A DNA stretch of 64,000 bases, taken from positions 3,162,001 to 3,226,000 of the forward strand of contig NZ_CP080413.1 of assembly GCF_019457475.1 (NCBI RefSeq), in the 5' to 3' direction. Within the stretch, counting starts at the first letter, position 1. Every line of letters starts with the position of its first letter. The position numbers and the translations under genes are program-made. The DNA comes from Shewanella acanthi (GTDB lineage Bacteria > Pseudomonadota > Gammaproteobacteria > Enterobacterales > Shewanellaceae). The notes under the pieces are model-generated. The model saw nothing but the letters and a program-made list of their open reading frames with translations, did not search any database and was not told where the DNA came from. This document shows, in pieces, positions 57,639 to 64,000 of the stretch.

Positions 57639-59141
57639 TCAAGCCTGTGGGCGCATCGCTGGGAACAGGATCACGTCACGGATAGTGTGAGTGTTAGTGA
57701 ATAGCATCACTAAACGGTCAATACCGATACCTTGACCCGCTGTTGGTGGTAAACCGTGCTCTAATGCAGTGATGTAGTCTGCATCGTAGAACATGGCTTC
57801 GTCGTCACCGGCGTCTTTCGCATCAACCTGCGCTTTAAAGCGGCTGTCCTGATCTTCAGCATCGTTTAATTCGCTGAAACCGTTAGCCACTTCACGGCCA
57901 CCGATGAAGAACTCAAAACGGTCGGTGATGAAGTGGTTGTCATCGTTACGACGTGCCAGTGGCGAAATGTCCGCTGGGTAGCCAGTGATGAAGGTAGGCT
58001 GCATTAATTGCCATTCAGCGGTTTCACCGAAGATTTCTTCTAATAGCTGACCACAGGTCCAGAACTTCTCGATCTTAATGCCAAGGCTGATAGCCAGTTC
58101 ACGCATGAATTCGAGATCTTTCACTTGCTCGTAGGTCATAGCCTGGATAGTTGCGTTATCAGGATTGTACTTCTGAATCGCTTCTAACATGCTCAGACGG
58201 GCATATGGACCACCGAAATCAACGGTGTGCTCGCCGTATGGCATTTGCGCGCTGCCTAATAGCTCAATCGCGATAGAGCTTAATAGCTCTTCGGTTAAGT
58301 CCATCAGATCTTTGTAGTCGGCGTAGGCCATATAGAATTCCATCATAGTGAATTCTGGGTTGTGGCGTGGCGACAGACCTTCGTTACGGAAGTTACGGTT
58401 GATTTCGAATACACGCTCAAAACCACCAACCACTAAACGCTTGAGATACAACTCAGGGGCGATACGCAGGTACATTGGCATGTCCAGCGCGTTGTGGTGA
58501 GTGATAAATGGACGGGCTGAAGCGCCGCCTGGGATCACGTGCATCATTGGGGTTTCAACTTCCATGAACTCTTTTTTGATCATGAAGTTACGGATAGCTG
58601 CAACCACTTTAGAGCGCATCATAAAGGCTTGACGAGACTCTTCGTTAACGATTAAGTCAACGTAACGTTGGCGGTAACGGGTTTCTTGGTCGGTTAAGCC
58701 GTGGAATTTTTCAGGCAGAGGACGCAGCGCTTTAGTCAGCAGTTGGTACTCTTCCATGTTCACGTACAGATCGCCTTTGCCAGACAAGTGCAGTTGACCG
58801 GTTACGCCGATGATGTCACCGATATCCAGACCTTGGTATCTGTCTTTCAGATCCGCTTGTACGCCCTTTTCAGCGTAGGCTTGGATTCGACCTGACACGT
58901 CTTGAATTACCAAGAATGGACCGCGTTTTGCCATGATACGGCCAGCGATGCTGGTTTTAAAACCTAAGGCTTCGAGTTCTTCCTTCGTGTTTTGACCGTA
59001 AGTCGCCTGTAACTCAGCCGCTTTGTGGGTGCGACGGAAGGTATTAGGGTGAGCATTAGCGCTGCAGTTCGGGCGAATGCTTTCTAGCTTGGCACGGCGC
59101 TCGGCGATCAGTTTGTTTTCATCTTGTACTTGTTCAGTCAT
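57639..59141 (-). CDS. lysS: Lysyl-tRNA synthetase, class II
   Basis: Charges tRNA-Lys with lysine. The 500-residue protein has an N-terminal OB-fold anticodon-binding domain (about 60-170, including [20 protein letters not shown]), then class II motifs: motif 1 [14 protein letters not shown] near 198-211, motif 2 [20 protein letters not shown] near 252-271 and motif 3 [11 protein letters not shown] near 472-482. It is downstream of prfB with a 28-base gap, the usual bacterial pair. Length is typical and no insertion is present. Confidence 0.97.
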   Translation of the reverse strand: MTEQVQDENKLIAERRAKLESIRPNCSANAHPNTFRRTHKAAELQATYGQNTKEELEALGFKTSIAGRIMAKRGPFLVIQDVSGRIQAYAEKGVQADLKDRYQGLDIGDIIGVTGQLHLSGKGDLYVNMEEYQLLTKALRPLPEKFHGLTDQETRYRQRYVDLIVNEESRQAFMMRSKVVAAIRNFMIKKEFMEVETPMMHVIPGGASARPFITHHNALDMPMYLRIAPELYLKRLVVGGFERVFEINRNFRNEGLSPRHNPEFTMMEFYMAYADYKDLMDLTEELLSSIAIELLGSAQMPYGEHTVDFGGPYARLSMLEAIQKYNPDNATIQAMTYEQVKDLEFMRELAISLGIKIEKFWTCGQLLEEIFGETAEWQLMQPTFITGYPADISPLARRNDDNHFITDRFEFFIGGREVANGFSELNDAEDQDSRFKAQVDAKDAGDDEAMFYDADYITALEHGLPPTAGQGIGIDRLVMLFTNTHTIRDVILFPAMRPQA

Positions 59142-59169
59142 CTTTTTTCTCGTCTATACCTTGAATAAA

Positions 59170-60268
59170 TTACAGCCCAGATTTCAAACTGGCTTCGATA
59201 AACTTGTCCAGATCGCCATCGAGTACTGCTTGGGTATTGCGCGTCTCCACGCTAGTGCGTAAGTCTTTAATACGGGAATCATCCAATACATAAGAACGGA
59301 TCTGGCTGCCCCAGCCGATGTCAGATTTAGCATCTTCGGCCGCTTGCTTTTCCGCATTTTGCTTATGCATTTCTAATTCGAACAGTTTGGCTTTTAACTG
59401 TTTCATTGCCGAATCTTTGTTCTTGTGCTGTGAACGGTCGTTCTGGCACTGCACTACCGTGTTGGTCGGTAAGTGGGTAATACGTACCGCAGATTCGGTT
59501 CGGTTAACGTGCTGACCACCGGCACCCGAGGCGCGGTAAACGTCGATGCGTAAGTCAGCAGGATTGATATCGATGGTAATGTCATCGTCAATTTCTGGGT
59601 AAACGAATACCGAGCAGAACGACGTATGGCGACGACCCGAAGAGTCGAATGGCGATTTACGCACTAAACGGTGCACGCCCGTTTCAGTTCGTAACCAGCC
59701 GAAGGCATATTCACCGGTAAATTTAATGGTCGCGCCCTTAATACCAGCCACGTCACCGTCGGTGACTTCCATCAGTTCAGGGCTGAAACCGTGGGCTTCG
59801 CCCCAACGCAGGTACATACGCAGTACCATGTTGGCCCAGTCCTGCGCCTCGGTACCACCACTGCCCGATTGAATGTCTAAGTAACAATCGGATGCATCGT
59901 GTTGGCCAGAGAACATACGGCGGAATTCGAGTTCTGCCAGACGGGTCTCGAGATAATCCAGCTCCTTAGTGGTTTCGTTGAAGGTATCTTCATCTTCCTC
60001 TTCAACGGCAAGCTCTAGCAAACCTTCAACATCTTCAAGACCTGCGTCCATATCGTTGATGGTTTTCACTACGGCTTCGAGGCTAGCGCGCTCTTTACCT
60101 AGGGCTTGAGCACGTTCTGGCTCATTCCACACTTCGGAACTTTCAAGTTCACGGCTGACTTCTTCTAGACGCTCATGCTTGGCATCGTAGTCAAAGATAC
60201 CCCCTAAGAAGCTGCGTACGCTCGGCAAGCTCCTTAATTTTGAATTTTACTGGATTAACTTCAAACAT
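59170..60268 (-). CDS. prfB: Peptide chain release factor 2 with programmed +1 frameshift
   Basis: Reads UGA and UAA stop codons. The main frame (59170 to about 60190) has the SPF-type stop-recognition region and the GGQ motif [11 protein letters not shown] near residue 245. The true start is ATG 60268: a 25-codon first frame ([12 protein letters not shown]...) ends in an in-frame UGA at 60193-60191. Just before it the mRNA reads AGGGGGUAUCUUUGAC: the internal Shine-Dalgarno-like AGGGGG and the CUU UGA slip site make the ribosome shift +1 into the main frame. Low RF2 levels therefore increase RF2. First gene of the prfB-lysS operon. Confidence 0.96.
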
Positions 60269-60652
60269 GGATTTTCAACTTCGCTTTATTGAGTTGCCCC
60301 GTGATGGCAGTTGTTAAACATAGCCAGTTAACACCACCAGAGCTGGGGACGGCGATAAACAGTATTTGCAACCGCGCATTTTAACCTAACAGTGTCCTTA
60401 AACCTAGGGTGCAATAGCGTTAAAGGGCGATTTTTACTGTGATTTGCTCACGAAAATCCCCTTGTTCTGTCATTCGCGTCCAAATCCCGAAATTTGAATA
60501 CTGAGTAAACGGCGCAGGCGGATAAATATTAGTTCAACAATTGAGTTAACGAATATTCATTGAGCTGCACCGTAAAAGCACAGGGCGAGTACAAGGGTAA
60601 ACCGCATAAAAAAAAGGGGCAAAGGCCCCGTTTTCAAGTAATCAATTAACGC
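60269..60652. other. Intergenic region of about 380 bases
   Basis: Between prfB and the Cache chemoreceptor gene (both on the minus strand). It holds the receptor's terminator at 60609-60637. No gene is seen. Confidence 0.55.
60609..60637 (-). terminator. Rho-independent terminator of chemoreceptor gene
   Basis: Stem GGGGC/GCCCC extended to AAAACGGGGCC-type arms around AAA on the minus strand, followed by TTTTTTTT. Located 20 bases after the stop. Confidence 0.8.
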
Positions 60653-62317
60653 TTAAATCTTAAATTGGCCCACTAAATTACCCAGCAACATTCCTTCCTG
60701 TGAAACCGTTTGGCTCACCTTAGCCGCCTCTTCGCTGGAATGGAGTAACTCATTCACAATATCTTGAATTGCATACACATTACGGTTGATTTCCTCGGTG
60801 ACAGAGCTTTGTTCTGTTGCCGCGGTTGCAATTTGTGTACTCATGTCATTAATTGCAGTCACCGCCGAGGTGACCGAACCTAGGCTCTCAGAAATGGCGC
60901 GGGAAGATTCCACCGACCGCACGCAGCTCTGCTGGCTCTCATCCATCGTCTTAACCGCTAGGGAAACCAACTTGTGCAGCTCAGAAAGCATTTCATTGAT
61001 TTCCAATGTACTGGCTTGGGTGCGACTCGCCAAATTACGCACTTCATCGGCTACCACCGCAAAACCACGCCCCTGCTCTCCGGCACGCGCGGCCTCAATA
61101 GCTGCATTTAATGCAAGCAAATTAGTCTGCTCGGCAATGCCACCAATCACTGAAAGTACGCTGTTAATTTTTTGCGATTGGGCACTGAGGGATTTGATGT
61201 TACCCGCAGCATGGTTTATCTGCTCCATCAGCACAGAGATTTCTTCTAAAGAAGCATCAACACAGCGCTGGGCATTAGCCACATCGCCCGTCGCTGCATG
61301 GGTTGCTTCGGCCACCTGAGTGGTATTTTGTGCGACTTCGCTTGCCGTCGACGACATTTCGGTAATGGCGGTCACCACTTGGTCGGTTTCGTTGTTATGG
61401 CTAATTAATTGACTCGCCATCGCCTCGGTTTGCCCCTGAATGCTGATAGCCGCCATTTTGACCTTGTCGGTGGCATTAGCAACCTCGCCGATAATGGTCT
61501 GTAATTTATCGACAAACAGGTTGAAGGATTGTCCTAACTGGGCGATTTCGTCGCTGCCTTCCACATCTAACCGCTTGGTTAAATCCCCTTCTCCCTTGGC
61601 AATATCATTGAGGCTATCGGCCATATGCTTAATCGGAATCACCATGCGGTGGGCCGACACTAAAATAATCAACACAGTCACTAGGATAAGGATAAAAGCA
61701 ATAAACAGTATCATCATCGACTTACTGGCCATTCGCTCGGTCACAGTATCACTGTACTTCTCCACATCGGCCTCAATATCATCGATATAAGCCCCGGTGC
61801 CTAACATCCAATCTGTGCCTGGGATCATCATAGAGAAGCCGAGTTTCTCGATCTGCTCATTTGTATTAGGCTTTTGGAAGTAAAAGGAAAAGTTACCATC
61901 ACCCCGCTGCGCAGCTTCCAGTAAACCGACAATGATTTTAGTACCGCGGGGGTCGGTCATATCAATTTTATTTTGACCTTCGAGCTCAGGTAACAGGGCA
62001 TGAAAGAGGTTTTTACCTTGGGAGTCATAAATGAAGAAATACCCCGCGCTGCCAAAACGAATATTTCGCAGGGCTTGATTCACATCGCCCTTATCCTTAA
62101 GTGATAATTGGTACTCGACAATCCCCGCGGCAATTTGTGTCGCCTCTTTGATTTGTTGCTTTCGCTCATCAACTAATTTAGTCCTGAAGGTCACAATTTC
62201 CTCCGCCAAGGCCCCCTTTTCGACATAATAGGAAATGGACATCAAAATGATGAGGGCAAGCAGCAGGGGAAACAGCGATAATAGTAATAATTTGTTACGT
62301 AGACTCAGATTAAACAT
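60653..62317 (-). CDS. Methyl-accepting chemotaxis protein with single Cache domain
   Basis: A 554-residue chemoreceptor. TM1 (about 8-28); periplasmic single Cache-2 domain (about 35-180) with [16 protein letters not shown] and [18 protein letters not shown] end ([13 protein letters not shown]); TM2 (about 190-212), HAMP (about 213-265), and signalling domain with tip [18 protein letters not shown] near residues 385-402. sCache receptors usually sense organic acids; the ligand is not read here. The ATG at 62317 has GGAG 9 bases upstream; the frame opens 7 codons before. It has no CheR pentapeptide. Single-gene unit. Confidence 0.93.
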   Translation of the reverse strand: MFNLSLRNKLLLLSLFPLLLALIILMSISYYVEKGALAEEIVTFRTKLVDERKQQIKEATQIAAGIVEYQLSLKDKGDVNQALRNIRFGSAGYFFIYDSQGKNLFHALLPELEGQNKIDMTDPRGTKIIVGLLEAAQRGDGNFSFYFQKPNTNEQIEKLGFSMMIPGTDWMLGTGAYIDDIEADVEKYSDTVTERMASKSMMILFIAFILILVTVLIILVSAHRMVIPIKHMADSLNDIAKGEGDLTKRLDVEGSDEIAQLGQSFNLFVDKLQTIIGEVANATDKVKMAAISIQGQTEAMASQLISHNNETDQVVTAITEMSSTASEVAQNTTQVAEATHAATGDVANAQRCVDASLEEISVLMEQINHAAGNIKSLSAQSQKINSVLSVIGGIAEQTNLLALNAAIEAARAGEQGRGFAVVADEVRNLASRTQASTLEINEMLSELHKLVSLAVKTMDESQQSCVRSVESSRAISESLGSVTSAVTAINDMSTQIATAATEQSSVTEEINRNVYAIQDIVNELLHSSEEAAKVSQTVSQEGMLLGNLVGQFKI

Positions 62318-62440
62318 GGCAAGCGGCTCCGAGGGCATTCATAAGTGCTTAGGAATTATAACTAAAATTACCGCATGACTAAGGTATAAAGATAACAATT
62401 TTGCAGTTTTTTATAAAAAATCCTCTTCAATCTTGCAAAC

Positions 62441-63595
62441 TTAACCAATAAAACTCCGCAAAAAACCTAATACAGCAAAAGCGAATACGAGCAGCAAAAT
62501 GGTTGGTCTAACTAATCTCAATAGGCCAAAGCCAACTAATACAAGCGCCATATCGAGGGGGGACAATACCGCCTGAATAAATACGGGTTGGTATAATACC
62601 GCGGCTAAAAAACCTACTACAGCGGCGTTAACACCCGCTATTGCGCCAGCAAACGTTGGCCTTGCCGCTAAAACATGCCAGCAATTTAGCCCCACTAGCA
62701 TGAGTAAAAAACCAGGTAAAAATATGCCAAGGGTGGCAATACAAGCACCGATAAATGGACTATCGATGAGGATTTCGGCGCCAAGGAAACTGGCGAAGGA
62801 AAACATCGGCCCTGGAACAGATTGAGCAAAGGCATAACCCGTTAAAAACCTATCGCTACTCACAGAATCGCCAATCAGAGATTCGAGCAGTGGCAGCACC
62901 ACATGACCACCACCAAATACCAAACTTCCCGCGCGATAAAACTCCCCAAAAACCTCTGCGCCTGAACTCAATCGACCAATAAAAAAACTGGCTGTAAATA
63001 GCAACAGAAACAGCCCTAAGTAACGGTAGTTAAGACTAATTTGAGAAGGTTCGACCGAAGAGTCTTTAGCACCGCCACTACGCCATGCACCAATCGATGC
63101 GGCTAATAGAATCAGTCCCATTTGCATCCAAAGTGATGGGAAGATTAATAGGCAACAGGCACTCGCTAACATCAAAAAACGAGTTAATCGCCGCTGGCAA
63201 AACTGCTGAAACATGCTGAGCAGCGCATCGGCGACAACCACGACAGCCAGCAGCTTTAAGCCATGAACGACACCCTGTAAATAGCTATTGCCTAGCCAAG
63301 CCGCAGTGCTGATGGCGAGCAGATACATCAATACAAAAGAGGGTAAGGTGAAACCTGCAAATGCGCATAAGGCGCCAAAAATCCCGCCCCTGTGATAACC
63401 GATGGCAAAACCTAATTGGCTCGAACTTGGGCCAGGCATCAATTGGCTAAGGGCGATAAAGCTGGCGAAGCGCTTATCATCGAGCCAGTTCAATTCGTTT
63501 ACAAAGGTTTGGCGAAAGTACCCAATGTGGGCTGCAGGACCACCAAAACCGGTTAACCCTAAGATTAAAAAACGTAAGAAAATAAGTTGCATCAT
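62441..63595 (-). CDS. chrA: Chromate transporter ChrA family
   Basis: A 385-residue membrane protein with two homologous halves, as in the long-chain ChrA family. Each half shows a GFGGP-type motif: GLTGFGGPAAHIGYFRQTFV near residues 13-32 and VFGGGHVVLPLLESL near residues 220-235. About ten hydrophobic segments are visible. Members with these motifs export chromate from the cytoplasm; some family members have other anions. The start at 63595 (ATG) follows an AGGGA site; an upstream TTG would add 5 residues. A single gene in this window with no chrB regulator. Confidence 0.88.
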   Translation of the reverse strand: MMQLIFLRFLILGLTGFGGPAAHIGYFRQTFVNELNWLDDKRFASFIALSQLMPGPSSSQLGFAIGYHRGGIFGALCAFAGFTLPSFVLMYLLAISTAAWLGNSYLQGVVHGLKLLAVVVVADALLSMFQQFCQRRLTRFLMLASACCLLIFPSLWMQMGLILLAASIGAWRSGGAKDSSVEPSQISLNYRYLGLFLLLFTASFFIGRLSSGAEVFGEFYRAGSLVFGGGHVVLPLLESLIGDSVSSDRFLTGYAFAQSVPGPMFSFASFLGAEILIDSPFIGACIATLGIFLPGFLLMLVGLNCWHVLAARPTFAGAIAGVNAAVVGFLAAVLYQPVFIQAVLSPLDMALVLVGFGLLRLVRPTILLLVFAFAVLGFLRSFIG

Positions 63596-63680
63596 CCAAA
63601 TCCCTAGCAAGTTTTACTTAGAGTATGCCACTAAAACGACAAGTTGATGAAAATGCTAAAAAACAATAACACCCACTAAT

Positions 63681-63714
63681 AAAAATGCCGGCAAATCACT
63701 TTGCCGGCATTTCA
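63681..63714 (-). terminator. Rho-independent terminator
   Basis: Arms AAAATGCCGGCAAA and TTTGCCGGCATTT with a TCAC loop; A-run on the plus strand becomes a T-run on the minus strand. It closes the GlyGly-CTERM gene. Confidence 0.85.
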
Positions 63715-63753
63715 CATTAATCATAAACAATCGATGAGATTGTTAAGACTCAA

Positions 63754-64000
63754 TTAGAAGCGATTTCTTCTTCTGATCATTGCACCTAATGCAAGGAGCA
63801 TAGACAGCCCCCCTAAGGCACCACCGCTGTCTTTTGACGTTTCATCGTCTTCAACAGGGTTTTCCGTTACAGCGCCTTTACCGTCAGATTCAACCGTTAG
63901 GGTGAAGGTTGTAGAACCTTGATCCGATGGGTTTTCAACGTCGCTTACGGTTACTGTCACTTGAATATCACCGTGGAAGTTTTTCTTAGGTGTGATAGTC
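63754..64000 (-). CDS. C-terminus of a large secreted protein with GlyGly-CTERM sorting signal
   Basis: Only the last 81 codons are in the window; the gene continues beyond 64000. The visible part is a beta-rich repeat end (VTVTVSDVENPSDQGSTTFTLTVE, an Ig- or cadherin-like strand pattern), an acidic linker with Glu/Asp, then SGGALGGLSMLLALGAMIRRR: two Gly, a hydrophobic helix and an Arg cluster. This is the GlyGly-CTERM signal processed by rhombosortase in Shewanella and Vibrio and moved by type II secretion. It suggests a surface-attached or released hydrolase or adhesin. Confidence 0.82.
   Translation of the reverse strand, partial: TITPKKNFHGDIQVTVTVSDVENPSDQGSTTFTLTVESDGKGAVTENPVEDDETSKDSGGALGGLSMLLALGAMIRRRNRF

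Overview
The window is a contiguous stretch of a gammaproteobacterial chromosome and almost certainly comes from a Shewanella species. The evidence is the gene set and order: rsmA-apaG-apaH followed by folA, rplU-rpmA-obgE, a B12-salvage operon beside metH, and prfB-lysS. Lineage-typical families also fit, such as DUF3718-, DUF3144- and DUF2956-like proteins, paired methyl-accepting chemotaxis proteins and a GlyGly-CTERM surface protein. Base composition is even, and I see no prophage, integron, CRISPR array, rRNA, tRNA or intact insertion sequence. The species cannot be fixed from this view.

Layout. 1-5 kb: the end of rsmA, apaG, apaH, a chemoreceptor, a small secreted protein and folA. 5-10 kb: a split ThrE-type exporter (yjjB/yjjP), obgE, rpmA, rplU, then ispB and ung. 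10-25.7 kb: metabolic and stress genes, including a secreted His-rich protein, a LysE-family exporter, a secreted S10 peptidase, fadD with a PsrA-like box, an ABC exporter, an FAD oxidoreductase coupled to a small winged-helix protein, an orphan periplasmic binding protein, two UspA genes with a SpoIIAA-like gene, and an aldehyde dehydrogenase/TetR pair with a clear operator. 25.7-34.3 kb: a self-contained efflux module of NtrC-type sensor kinase and regulator, two MacB/FtsX-like permeases, an ATPase, a small membrane protein and an HlyD-type adaptor. A textbook sigma-54 promoter with three upstream TGTCCGC sites precedes it. 34.4-40.9 kb: pyrC, a frameshifted SnoaL-like gene, five type IV pilin-like genes (pilE-fimT-pilV-pilW-pilX) without pilY1, and a MAPEG protein.

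40.9-54.2 kb is a vitamin B12 region. A cobalamin riboswitch heads a minus-strand series btuD-btuC-cobT-cobS-cobU-cobQ-cobO-btuF, a cobC-like phosphatase gene lies upstream, and the B12-dependent methionine synthase metH is divergent, with MetJ-like boxes in its long leader. Uptake, lower-ligand assembly and one main consumer of the cofactor are therefore side by side. 54.9-64 kb: a Tat-type dienelactone hydrolase, pbpG, lysS, prfB with its programmed frameshift, a Cache chemoreceptor, a chromate transporter and the C-terminus of a GlyGly-CTERM protein.

The most unusual non-coding object is at 54.31-54.87 kb. Two diverged copies of a roughly 230-base repeat face each other. Their hairpin stems differ in sequence but stay paired, including a compensatory base-pair change, which suggests a structured repeat family rather than a decayed gene.
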